Below, one piece after another: positions 1 through 8,089 of a DNA stretch of 64,000 nt (the stretch's first letter is position 1; every line of letters starts with the position of its first letter). The notes beneath the pieces are model-generated. The model made no database searches and was not told the DNA's origin. It saw nothing but the letters and a program-made list of their open reading frames with translations. The DNA comes from Anaerofustis butyriciformans (lineage in GTDB: Bacteria > Bacillota > Clostridia > Eubacteriales > Anaerofustaceae), in contig NZ_JAYFFH010000006.1 in assembly GCF_036289385.1 (NCBI RefSeq), positions 1 through 64,000 on the forward strand. Direction: 5' to 3'. Position numbers and translations under genes: made by a program.

Positions 1-524
1 GAATCCCTTGTTCTTCTTCCATTCTTATCCGTTTCTTTATAACATATGAATACATCAAAAGGTTCTTCTTTCTTTGATATTTCAAGTATCCCCTTTTGTA
101 TCTCGTCTATTTCTCTTGCCTGTTCTTCGTATATTCTCTTTTGTTCTTCACTTGCATATTTTATTGCAAGTTTATAGTCTCCATCTGCAAATACTGATGT
201 ATAGTGTGTTCTATTTATTGTCGGTACTATTTTTTGTGTTATTGGATCTTCTACATATTCTATTCCATATTTACATAATACTAAACACCAATATGCCTCT
301 GCATCTGTGCTGTCATCTTCTAAGATATTTTCATATACCTTTAATGCTCTATCGTATTCATTATTCCTTCTTAGTTCACTGGCTGCATTATATAAATTTT
401 CTCTTTTTTCGTCATTTAATAGAGGTAATGTCTGCTTTGTACCGCAGTACTCACATACTCCTACCTCTTGATTTTCTTCTATTCTTAACGTGCCGCCACA
501 CATTTTACATTTATACTCTGCCAT
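1..524 (-). CDS. TIR-domain protein with N-terminal zinc ribbon (partial)
   Basis: The gene starts at 524 and runs off the left edge, so only 174 residues are visible. The N-terminus is a zinc ribbon (CKMCGG at residues 6-11 and CEYCG at 24-28). A helical region of about 100 residues follows, resembling a TPR-like repeat (NAASELRRNNEYDRALKVYE). At the right end the segment DVFICYKETDKNGRRTRDS is the typical beginning of a TIR domain. TIR domains in bacteria are often NADases or signal assemblers in defence, but the catalytic part lies outside the window. It is last in a minus-strand group with a membrane protein and an SPFH protein, behind a strong hairpin. The start has the weak upstream sequence GGGGAAAAG. 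The domain call is firm; the function is inferred. Confidence 0.85.
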   Translation of the reverse strand, partial: MAEYKCKMCGGTLRIEENQEVGVCEYCGTKQTLPLLNDEKRENLYNAASELRRNNEYDRALKVYENILEDDSTDAEAYWCLVLCKYGIEYVEDPITQKIVPTINRTHYTSVFADGDYKLAIKYASEEQKRIYEEQAREIDEIQKGILEISKKEEPFDVFICYKETDKNGRRTRD

Positions 525-566
525 CTTTTCCCCTAACAAATTATAAAAAATTTAATATAAAAACTT

Positions 567-600
567 TATAGAAGTAGAAATTATAATTTCTACTTCTATA
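567..600 (-). terminator. Perfect 34-nt palindrome between the membrane gene and the TIR gene
   Basis: Positions 567-600 are an exact inverted repeat with arms reading TATAGAAGTAGAAATTA, followed on the minus strand by AAGTTTTTATATT. This looks like an intrinsic terminator or attenuator just upstream of the TIR gene, so TIR expression may be lower than, or separate from, that of the SPFH gene. Confidence 0.7.
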
Positions 601-606
601 ATATAA

Positions 607-1308
607 TTATTTAAAAAGTTTACATTTTTGATTTCTATCATTAATTAAAACAAGAATTTCATCACAAAGCTTATCCAAACCTTCTTCTTTTTCTTCTTTC
701 ACCATTTTTGCAAAATCATTAAATCTTAATGTAATTTCAGTTTCAATAGATGAAATAGCATCACATGACATTGGATCACTATAACGGATCGCTTCAAATA
801 CTTTTTCACACATAGCTTTTGACTTATTATTTTTTGCATAGTTAATTAAACTTTGAGAATCTGCAGTAAGTGATTTTATAAAGATTGTTTGTTCTTTTAT
901 TTTATCATCAATGTCACCAACCATTTGACCTGCAGCTTTAGCCTTAACTATTGAAATAGCATAAAAACCTAGAACAAGTAAACAAATAATAACACCTAAC
1001 CAAAATGGGAATCCTGGAACAACCATACAAATTATTCCGACAATTAAAGATATAATTAATGCAGAATAACTTATGGTAATAATAGGTAGATTTAAAAAAA
1101 CTTTCTCTTTTTTATCTTCTTTAAAGAAAATATAACTACAAAGTAATTGTCCTAAGAAAGCTATATCAATTAAAGCATAACCAACAAAAAAACTTCCCGT
1201 AATTTTATTTATACCTGTTACCATATTTGGCATAATAAAAATAACTAAATTTAAGACAATAAAAGCTACTGCCCAACAAACAGCATAATAATTAAAATAT
1301 CTTTTCAT
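607..1308 (-). CDS. Unknown membrane protein, SPFH/TIR neighbour
   Basis: The protein has 233 residues. Residues about 10-125 contain four hydrophobic stretches that are likely membrane helices. The C-terminal ~100 residues are charged, helical and probably cytoplasmic (KIKEQTIFIKSL to the end), ending with Lys-rich sequence. I do not recognise a named family. It lies 15 nt downstream of the SPFH/zinc-ribbon gene and 82 nt upstream of the TIR gene, all on the same strand, which suggests a functional unit at the membrane. The ATG at 1308 is preceded by GGGGAAATAG, a usable ribosome binding site. Confidence 0.75.
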   Translation of the reverse strand: MKRYFNYYAVCWAVAFIVLNLVIFIMPNMVTGINKITGSFFVGYALIDIAFLGQLLCSYIFFKEDKKEKVFLNLPIITISYSALIISLIVGIICMVVPGFPFWLGVIICLLVLGFYAISIVKAKAAGQMVGDIDDKIKEQTIFIKSLTADSQSLINYAKNNKSKAMCEKVFEAIRYSDPMSCDAISSIETEITLRFNDFAKMVKEEKEEGLDKLCDEILVLINDRNQKCKLFK

Positions 1309-1323
1309 TTCTATTTCCCCTTT

Positions 1324-2586
1324 TTATAATTTTTCCCCACATTCAGGACAGAATTTTGCATCTGTTACAATTTTTGCACCGCATTTTGAACATGTATTTT
1401 CCAATTTAAAACCACATTTAGGACAGAATTTCCCTTTTGCAACTGTTTTATTACAATTTGGACATATAATTGTTTCCATAGATTTATCAATAACTTGTTG
1501 ACCACAATTTAAACAGAATTTTGCAGATGAAGGAAGCACAGCCCCACATTTTGAGCATACATTAACTTTTTGACCATTTTGCACTGTTTCACTTGCGTTA
1601 ATTGAAGAATCCATTGCATCACTCATCATGCCTCCAACCATACCACCAACGGCTCCGCCTACACCGGCCATTGTTCCAAAACCAACTCCCATATTTGTAA
1701 ACTCTCCAACAGCTTCGTTCTGTGCAACTTGTTCCGCAACATCAAATCCACGTTCTTGTTGATATGTATATCCTTCTTGACTTCTTTTTGTTGCTAAAGC
1801 CTTAGATTCTATAACTGTTTTTTGAGCTTCTGTTTGAGCATGAATAATATCTGTTTGTTGTTTAATTTTCGCTTCTGCAATATCTGCATATTGACGGAAA
1901 TGAAGTTCTTTAAATTTTTCGTATTGTCTATCCCCGTCCGGTTTAACAATATTTGTTACAAAAAATCTTTCAAGATTCATTCCGTAATCACTAAAATCAT
2001 TAACTAATAATTTCTTAATAGATTCAGAAAAAAGAGTTATATTTTCATCAATTTCAAAAATATTTATTGCATTATTTTTCATTACTTGAGCAATATAAGT
2101 TTTTACTCTTGTCATAAGGAATGAACGGAAAAAACTAACCAAAGTATCTCTATTTAAATAATTTTCCGTACCCACAAGTTTTACAAGAAGTTTTCTGCTG
2201 TCATTAACCTTAAGACTCATTTCTCCGGAAGCACCTATATAGATAGGAAAACCATATGTAGGTTCAATATATTGAACTTTACTGTCTGTTCCCCATTTTA
2301 TTGCCATTTGTTCTGTTTTATTTATAAAATAAACCTCACAATGAAATGGTGTTTTATCATCCGTTGCTCTATTCAAAATCTTACCTATTAAAGGTATATT
2401 TTGAGTTTCAAGAGTGTATCGTCCAGGTCCAAATAAGTCTAAGGCTTGACCGTTCATAAAAAATACCGCTTCTTGAGATTCATGAACAATAAGCTGGGTC
2501 AAACCGTTAAAATCTTCCATAGGATGTTTCCATATAAATGTAGAATTATCTCCCTCATATTTAATAACATCTGCTATTTTAGCCAT
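1324..2586 (-). CDS. SPFH-domain protein with C-terminal zinc ribbons (YdjI-like)
   Basis: The protein has 420 residues. Residues 1-~270 resemble the SPFH/virion-core-like domain of the YdjI family (opening with MAKIADVIKYEGDNSTFIWK), ending in a coiled-coil-like stretch rich in A, E, K and Q. A Gly-rich linker follows (~300-330). Three zinc-ribbon units end the protein: CSKCG...CLNCG, CPNCN...CPKCG and CSKCG...CPECG. SPFH proteins scaffold membrane microdomains; zinc ribbons suggest partner or nucleic-acid binding. It is first in the group with the membrane protein and the TIR protein. A clear RBS (AAAAGGGGAGATGAT) precedes the start. The domain call is confident; the role is unknown. Confidence 0.85.
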   Translation of the reverse strand: MAKIADVIKYEGDNSTFIWKHPMEDFNGLTQLIVHESQEAVFFMNGQALDLFGPGRYTLETQNIPLIGKILNRATDDKTPFHCEVYFINKTEQMAIKWGTDSKVQYIEPTYGFPIYIGASGEMSLKVNDSRKLLVKLVGTENYLNRDTLVSFFRSFLMTRVKTYIAQVMKNNAINIFEIDENITLFSESIKKLLVNDFSDYGMNLERFFVTNIVKPDGDRQYEKFKELHFRQYADIAEAKIKQQTDIIHAQTEAQKTVIESKALATKRSQEGYTYQQERGFDVAEQVAQNEAVGEFTNMGVGFGTMAGVGGAVGGMVGGMMSDAMDSSINASETVQNGQKVNVCSKCGAVLPSSAKFCLNCGQQVIDKSMETIICPNCNKTVAKGKFCPKCGFKLENTCSKCGAKIVTDAKFCPECGEKL

Positions 2587-2856
2587 AAAATCATCTCCCC
2601 TTTTATTAAATATTTATTTAAATTTTTTATATTTTATTGTACGTTTTCAATTTAAATTATAAATGATTTTACATAACATATCAACGAAATATCCAAAAGA
2701 TAATATAAAATAATTTATTTTAATTATAAATTATATTTATCAAATACAACATTTTTTATTATATATAATATGAAAATAAATCATTGCTATAAAAAAACTT
2801 TTAATATATAATATACAAGTTTATTAAATACAAAATAATTTATAGGCAGGTAAAAA

Positions 2857-4125
2857 ATGACAACAGAGCAAATTATTTCAATAGTAATCTTTTTAATTAC
2901 AATGACAGCAATTATGACAGAAAGAGTACATCGTACTGTTGCAGCAATTACAGGTGCAATACTTCTCATTGTTACACATATTTTAACAATAGAAACAAGC
3001 ATAGCTTATGTAGATATAAATACGGTCGGCGTATTGGTTGGCATGATGCTTTTTGTAGCTGTAGTAAAAAATTCAGGTATATTTGAATACATAGCAATCA
3101 AGTCGGCTAAAATTGCAAAAGGAAAACCGGTTAATATAATGATTATATTCATTTTAATAACTACTATTTTGTCAGCATTCCTTGATAATGTTACTACAGT
3201 TTTATTAATTGGTCCAATGACAATAGCAATAACAAGAATATTAAATATTAATCCCATACCATTCCTTATTACTCAAATTATGGCTTCAAATATAGGTGGT
3301 ACTGCAACACTAATTGGGGACCCGCCAAACATAATGATTGGAAGTGCTGCAAATTTAGGATTTACAGATTTTATATTAAATACAGGACTACCTGTAATAT
3401 TCATTATTATTACAGCAATAATATATTTTCTTTTAATTTATAAAAAACAACTTGTTGTTGATGAAGAAAATATAAGTAAAGTAATGGAAATGGATGAAAA
3501 CAAAGCAATAAAAGATAAATCTTTAATGATAAAAAGTATTGTTCTTATTGTTCTTGTTGTAATCGGATTTATTTTCCATTCTCAGCTACAAATGGAATCT
3601 TGCGTTATAGCACTTCTTGCTGCTATAATTATGTTACTTATTGGAAAACAAGATGCAGAAGAAATAATTCTTGGAGTAGAATGGTCAACAATACTTTTCT
3701 TTATAGGACTATTTATAGTAGTAGGAGGTCTTGAAGAAACAGGAGTAATCGATAAATTAGCTAATTTATTGGTGTCTGCCACAAGCGGTAATATGATACT
3801 TACAATGATTATAATACTTTGGGCATCTGCAATTATTTCTTCATTCCTTGATAATATTCCTTTCGTTGCAACTTTAATACCTCTAATCCTTACAATGCAA
3901 CAAACAGGAAATATTGACGTAACACCACTATGGTGGGCATTATCTTTAGGTGCTTGTCTTGGAGGTAACGGAACATTAATTGGAGCATCTGCAAATGTAG
4001 TTCTATCAAGCATAAGTAGCAAAAACGGATATCCTATAACTTTTAAACATTACATGAAAATAGGTTTTCCGTTAATGATTATATCAATAATAATATCATC
4101 TATATATTTATTAATACGATTCTAA
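2857..4125 (+). CDS. SLC13/ArsB-NhaD superfamily permease
   Basis: A 422-residue polytopic membrane protein with about 11 hydrophobic segments. The two internal repeats carry the family hallmark sequences SAFLDNVTTVLLIGPM (first half) and SSFLDNIPFVATLIPL (second half), plus GGTATLIGDPPN and GGNGTLIGASAN, which match the ion-transporter superfamily of ArsB, NhaD and the SLC13 carriers. Substrate (arsenite, Na+/H+ or dicarboxylate) cannot be decided from the sequence. No arsR or arsC is nearby, so arsenic resistance is not indicated. A small unknown gene follows 21 nt downstream and may be cotranscribed. Confidence 0.88.
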   Translation: MTTEQIISIVIFLITMTAIMTERVHRTVAAITGAILLIVTHILTIETSIAYVDINTVGVLVGMMLFVAVVKNSGIFEYIAIKSAKIAKGKPVNIMIIFILITTILSAFLDNVTTVLLIGPMTIAITRILNINPIPFLITQIMASNIGGTATLIGDPPNIMIGSAANLGFTDFILNTGLPVIFIIITAIIYFLLIYKKQLVVDEENISKVMEMDENKAIKDKSLMIKSIVLIVLVVIGFIFHSQLQMESCVIALLAAIIMLLIGKQDAEEIILGVEWSTILFFIGLFIVVGGLEETGVIDKLANLLVSATSGNMILTMIIILWASAIISSFLDNIPFVATLIPLILTMQQTGNIDVTPLWWALSLGACLGGNGTLIGASANVVLSSISSKNGYPITFKHYMKIGFPLMIISIIISSIYLLIRF

Positions 4126-4146
4126 TAAGAAGAAAGGAGATTTAGC

Positions 4147-4620
4147 ATGAATAGGAATTCAGTAAGCGGAGATATAATAGACTTTAGTCTAAAACAACTT
4201 GGTGCAAAAATAAGCAAGTTCAATAGTCAAATGCATTTGGTCGAATTTGATATAAATGAAAAATGTATGGTTTCTTATATCTTCACAATTACAAGAGAAG
4301 ACAAATTTTATCTACAAAGACTTAAACCATATCCACTATGGGAAGAAAAATATGCGAACGTTGATGAAATAGTTAAATTTATAGAAAAAGATATCGCAAA
4401 ATTTAAAAATGCAGCAAACAGCAATAATTTCGATAAATTTATAGAAATTGCACAAAGCAGTGTTTTTATCTCTCAATATTTAGAAAATCTGTTTTTAAAT
4501 TACAATATTGACAGAGAAATGCTTGATAATATTGAGGTGGGAATAAAAGAAATAATGGAAGTTATTCAAATGCATAATACAGAAGAAGCATATGAAAAAA
4601 TAAAAGTAAAACTTAAATAA
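4147..4620 (+). CDS. Unknown 157-aa soluble protein
   Basis: The protein has no signal peptide or membrane helix. It looks mixed alpha/beta in the first half (HLVEFDINEKCMVSYIFTI, a strand-rich stretch) and helical in the second half. A strong ribosome binding site (AAGAAAGGAG) lies before the ATG. It lies 21 nt after the permease and ends in a terminator, so it is probably the second gene of that transcript. I do not recognise a family. Codon use and composition match the neighbours. Confidence 0.7.
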   Translation: MNRNSVSGDIIDFSLKQLGAKISKFNSQMHLVEFDINEKCMVSYIFTITREDKFYLQRLKPYPLWEEKYANVDEIVKFIEKDIAKFKNAANSNNFDKFIEIAQSSVFISQYLENLFLNYNIDREMLDNIEVGIKEIMEVIQMHNTEEAYEKIKVKLK

Positions 4621-4645
4621 AAGACAGTATATACTGTCTTTTTTT
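4619..4645. terminator. Intrinsic terminator between convergent genes
   Basis: AAGACAGTAT and ATACTGTCTT form a 10-bp stem followed by a T-run. It ends the permease transcript on the plus strand and abuts the stop of the TraX-like gene on the minus strand. Confidence 0.85.
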
Positions 4646-5369
4646 AATTTATAAAAATACCCAAAATGTAAATTCGAATAAATACAAGCAAAGTTAAATG
4701 AATAGGATAAAACAAATAAAAAAGATATTTTATATTTAATTTTCCCTTTAATCCATTATACATATTAATAATTAAAAGAGAAAATACACTTATGCAAAAA
4801 AAGCTTTTCGAACTATACATAAGTAAAACTCCTGACAATAAAAACATCATTGATTTATCATTTCTAAATAAATAAAATATTGCTATTAATAAAATACCGA
4901 TATAATCATAATCCAAACGAAGATAATAACTTAAAATACAAAAAACAAATACTATTATCCCCTGTTTGAAAATTGCTCCGCTGTTTTTACTTAAAGCTCC
5001 AAGCATCAATACCGCAAGAGCAAATTCAAACAAAACATTTTGATATCCTAAATAAAAAAATGAATTATGAAATGCTAAATCAAAAGGAATTTCAGAAATA
5101 AAAGCAAATATTAATATTCTTATAAAGTATCTCTTTATGCTCTTTGTATGTAAAAACCCTTCAACAATAAAATAACAAAACAAAGGGAAAGATATTCTTC
5201 CTATAAATCTTAAAGCATAATCAATATTAAACCAAAATAGAGCATCTCTTCCCCAAAATACACTAAAATTTAATATGCCATTTTCTATTAAACCCCCTCC
5301 AATATGATCTATAAGCATTAATATTAAAGCAATAATTTTAATCTGATTTGAATTCAAGCAATCTTTCAT
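4644..5369 (-). CDS. TraX family membrane protein
   Basis: A 241-residue integral membrane protein with seven to nine hydrophobic segments. The opening (NQIKIIALILMLIDHIGGG) and GRISFPLFCYFIVEGFLHTKS match the TraX family. F-plasmid TraX acetylates pilin, but chromosomal homologues in Firmicutes have no known role. I chose the start at 5369 (MKDCLNSNQIK) because AAGGTGATAACA lies directly before it; a longer reading frame begins nine codons upstream. No conjugation genes are nearby. Confidence 0.85.
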   Translation of the reverse strand: MKDCLNSNQIKIIALILMLIDHIGGGLIENGILNFSVFWGRDALFWFNIDYALRFIGRISFPLFCYFIVEGFLHTKSIKRYFIRILIFAFISEIPFDLAFHNSFFYLGYQNVLFEFALAVLMLGALSKNSGAIFKQGIIVFVFCILSYYLRLDYDYIGILLIAIFYLFRNDKSMMFLLSGVLLMYSSKSFFCISVFSLLIINMYNGLKGKLNIKYLFYLFYPIHLTLLVFIRIYILGIFIN

Positions 5370-5412
5370 TGTTATCACCTTAATAAATAATACCACAAAA
5401 ATAAAGATATCA

Positions 5413-5440
5413 ATAAAAAAAGCACTACAGAGTAGTGCTT
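5413..5440 (-). terminator. spoVS terminator
   Basis: On the minus strand AAGCACTAC, a short loop and GTAGTGCTT are followed by a T-run immediately after the spoVS stop codon. Confidence 0.85.
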
Positions 5441-5700
5441 TATCTGCTTTTGACTATTAACTTAATTCCCGTTCTGTCACTGCCATTTATTTCAACTTCC
5501 GTAAATGCGGGAATACAAACAAGATCATGCCCTCCCGGAGCAACATATCCTCTAGCAATGGCTATGGCTTTTATCGCTTGATTTAACGCTCCTGCTCCAA
5601 TTGCCTGAACCTCTGCCTGATCACTTTCTCTAATTACACCCGCAAGCGCCCCCGCAACAGAATTAGGGTTTGAACCGGATGATACTTTCAATACTTCCAT
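5440..5700 (-). CDS. spoVS: Stage V sporulation protein S
   Basis: An 86-residue protein that is almost entirely the conserved SpoVS (Alba-like) fold: it opens MEVLKVSSGSNPNSVAGALA and contains AIGAGALNQAIKAIAIARGY. In Bacillus it influences septation and spore coat assembly, and it is also kept in non-spore-formers, so it does not prove sporulation here. A clear AGGAGG lies before the ATG. It is monocistronic, with its own terminator. Confidence 0.95.
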   Translation of the reverse strand: MEVLKVSSGSNPNSVAGALAGVIRESDQAEVQAIGAGALNQAIKAIAIARGYVAPGGHDLVCIPAFTEVEINGSDRTGIKLIVKSR

Positions 5701-5952
5701 AATGTTTCCTCCTAAAATATAAGTTATTAATAAGTTAATTTCTTCATTAATTAATATGTAATAAAACTTGTATTATTCCCATAATTAATGAATTTTATAA
5801 TGACTTTCTTTAAATATTACTATGAAAATCTAAAATCATAATATCATAACTATTTATAGAACTTTTGTGCTTTTTGTCGAAGAAATTAATATAAAAAGAA
5901 TAATAAATTTCAATAATTTTCTAAATATTTTTATTATTTTGGAAATTATTGT
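5701..5952. other. AT-rich intergenic region between divergent spoVS and por genes
   Basis: Together with the promoter below, this makes a 324-base gap without a gene. The left part must hold the spoVS promoter, which I could not place with confidence. No RNA structure or small ORF stands out. Confidence 0.5.
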
Positions 5953-5981
5953 TTGTAATTTTCAGAAAATTCTGATATAAT
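5953..5981 (+). promoter_or_regulatory. por operon promoter with embedded CodY box
   Basis: A -35 TTGTAA (5953-5958) and a -10 TATAAT (5976-5981) are separated by 17 bases. Between and overlapping them, 5957-5971 reads AATTTTCAGAAAATT, which is an exact match to the published CodY consensus AATTTTCWGAAAATT. A codY gene is present in this window at 59007-59777. The position would block RNA polymerase, so repression in nutrient-rich conditions is the expected effect. Confidence 0.9.
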
Positions 5982-6024
5982 ATGCGGTTATACTTTAATT
6001 TACTATATATAAAGGAGATAAAAT

Positions 6025-6597
6025 ATGAATAACTGTGTAGAAATAAGATGGCACGGAAGAGGCGGTCAAGGAGCAAAAACTGCAGCTTTGTTACTTGCCG
6101 ATGTTGCCTTCCAAACAGGAAAATATGTACAAGGTTTCCCTGAATACGGACCAGAACGTATGGGAGCACCAATAACTGCATATAACCGTATAAGCGATAC
6201 TCCTGTAAGAGTGCATTCAAATATATATACACCACAATTCGTGGTAGTTGTAGACGAAAGTTTACTTGACAGCGTTGATGTAACAAAAGGACTTAAAGAA
6301 GACGGTGCTATAGTAATAAATACAACAAAAGATAAAGAAGAAATAAAACACCTTCTAAATGATTATAAAGGCGGTATCTATACAATAGACGCAAAAAAAG
6401 TTTCAATGGCTTGTCTTGGAAAATACTTTCCAAACTCTCCAATGCTTGCAGCAATAGTTAAAGTATCGAAAATAATGGATGAAGATTTATTTTTAAAAGA
6501 AATGAAAGCATCTTTTGAACATAAATTCGCAAACAAACATGAAGTTGTAAGCGGAAACATGAAAGCTCTTAAAATGGCATTAAGGGAGGTAAGATAA
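6025..6597 (+). CDS. porC: Pyruvate/2-ketoisovalerate:ferredoxin oxidoreductase gamma subunit
   Basis: A 190-residue gamma subunit of a four-subunit 2-oxoacid:ferredoxin oxidoreductase. It opens with the conserved VEIRWHGRGGQGAKTAA and contains GFPEYGPERMGAPI, both typical of the CoA-proximal gamma domain. It is first in porC-porD-porA-porB, all closely spaced. The complex converts pyruvate (or a branched 2-oxoacid) plus CoA to the acyl-CoA, CO2 and reduced ferredoxin. The substrate is not proven by sequence; pyruvate is most likely. Its RBS is AAAGGAG, and its promoter carries a perfect CodY box. Confidence 0.93.
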   Translation: MNNCVEIRWHGRGGQGAKTAALLLADVAFQTGKYVQGFPEYGPERMGAPITAYNRISDTPVRVHSNIYTPQFVVVVDESLLDSVDVTKGLKEDGAIVINTTKDKEEIKHLLNDYKGGIYTIDAKKVSMACLGKYFPNSPMLAAIVKVSKIMDEDLFLKEMKASFEHKFANKHEVVSGNMKALKMALREVR

Positions 6598-6598
6598 T

Positions 6599-6898
6599 AT
6601 GGCTGATATAAAAAAATTAAGTAAAAAACCCGCATGGCACGAACTTACAACAGCAATGACAATAGATGAAGGCGGTACTTCTAAATTATTTAATACAGGA
6701 GAATGGACAAGTGTAAAACCTAAAGTAATCGGAGAAGAATGTAGACAATGTCTTTTATGTGCACAAGCTTGTCCCGACAGTGCAATACCAATTGCCCATA
6801 ATCACAGAGTAGCAGTTGATGTAAACCACTGTAAAGGCTGTGGAATATGCGTAAAAATTTGCCCATTTGGTGCAATAAAAATGGAAGGAGTAAAATAA
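6599..6898 (+). CDS. porD: 2-oxoacid:ferredoxin oxidoreductase delta subunit (2x4Fe-4S)
   Basis: A 99-residue ferredoxin-like subunit with two CxxCxxCxxxCP clusters: CRQCLLCAQACP and CKGCGICVKICP. It passes electrons from the thiamine diphosphate site to soluble ferredoxin. It starts one base after the porC stop, and its last base overlaps the porA start, which indicates translational coupling. Confidence 0.93.
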   Translation: MADIKKLSKKPAWHELTTAMTIDEGGTSKLFNTGEWTSVKPKVIGEECRQCLLCAQACPDSAIPIAHNHRVAVDVNHCKGCGICVKICPFGAIKMEGVK

Positions 6899-8079
6899 TG
6901 ACAAAGAAAGACAGATTATCAGGAAACGAAGCGGCAGCATACGCTCTAAAACAAATTAATCCGGATGTATTCCCTGCATTTCCAATTACTCCATCTACAG
7001 AAATACCACAATATTTCGCATCTTTTGTATCTAACGGAAAAGTAAATACAGAATTTATCACAGTTGAAAGTGAACATTCTTCAATGAGTGCAGCAGTAGG
7101 TGCCGAAGCAGCAGGAGCAAGAAGTGTTACGGCAACATCATCTTGCGGACTTGCTTTTATGTGGGAAGAACTATACGTTGCAGCATCAGACAGACTTCCT
7201 ATTTTACTTACACTTGTAAACAGAGCCCTATCAGGACCTATAAACATAAACTGTGACCACTCAGACAGTATGGGAGCAAGAGATTCAGGCTGGATTCAAA
7301 TATATTCTGAAAACAATCAAGAAGCATATGATAATATAATTCAAGCTTACCCTATTGCAGAAAATAAAGATGTATTACTCCCTATAATGATTTGTCAAGA
7401 CGGATTTATAACATCTCATGCAGTTGAAAATATAGAGCTTTTAGATGATAAAGATGTTAAAGATTTTGTAGGCGAATATGAACCTGAAAATTATCTTTTA
7501 AATCCTAAAAAATCTTTTGCAATTGGAGCTTATTCAGTAACTGATTATTATATGGAAGCAAAAGTTGCACAAGCTAATGCAATGAAAAATGCAAAACAAG
7601 TTATACTTGACATTGCAGAAAAGTTTGAAAAAATTTCAGGAAGGAAATACGGACTTTTTGAAGAATACAAATTAGACGATGCTGATTATGCAGTAGTAAT
7701 CATTGGTTCTGCAGCAGGAACAACAAAAGATACAATAGATAAAATGAGAAAAGAAGGCAAAAAAGTGGGACTTTTAAAAGTAAGAGTATTCAGACCTTTC
7801 CCTGGAGAAGAAATTGCACAGGCTCTTAAAGACGTAAAAGCCGTTGCAATAATGGATAGAGCTGAAAGCTTTAGTTCTCAAGGAGGTCCTCTTGGAAGCG
7901 AAGTTATGTCTTCTCTTTATAAAGCAAATAATAATTGCAAAGCAGTGAACTATATTTATGGTCTTGGAGGAAGAGACGTTACTGTAGACAATATGGAAAA
8001 TGTATTTAACGAACTTGAAAATATACATAAATCTAATGAAAAATACGATACTTACAGATTTATGGGTGTAAGAGAATAG
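6898..8079 (+). CDS. porA: 2-oxoacid:ferredoxin oxidoreductase alpha subunit
   Basis: 393 residues. The N-terminal pyrimidine-binding-type domain includes GNEAAAYALKQINPDVFPAF and FPITPSTEIPQ, and the C-terminal transketolase-like domain includes VGLLKVRVFRPFP. I chose the ATG at 6898, overlapping the porD stop (TAATG) behind GGAGTAAAATA; an upstream in-frame start at 6847 lies inside porD and adds non-conserved residues. Operon partner of porB. Confidence 0.93.
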   Translation: MTKKDRLSGNEAAAYALKQINPDVFPAFPITPSTEIPQYFASFVSNGKVNTEFITVESEHSSMSAAVGAEAAGARSVTATSSCGLAFMWEELYVAASDRLPILLTLVNRALSGPININCDHSDSMGARDSGWIQIYSENNQEAYDNIIQAYPIAENKDVLLPIMICQDGFITSHAVENIELLDDKDVKDFVGEYEPENYLLNPKKSFAIGAYSVTDYYMEAKVAQANAMKNAKQVILDIAEKFEKISGRKYGLFEEYKLDDADYAVVIIGSAAGTTKDTIDKMRKEGKKVGLLKVRVFRPFPGEEIAQALKDVKAVAIMDRAESFSSQGGPLGSEVMSSLYKANNNCKAVNYIYGLGGRDVTVDNMENVFNELENIHKSNEKYDTYRFMGVRE

Positions 8080-8089
8080 AGGTGGCAAT

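Noticed and set aside
2787..4022. Minus-strand open frames under the SLC13-type permease
   Set aside because: They are the antisense shadow of a well-supported membrane protein and have no RBS.
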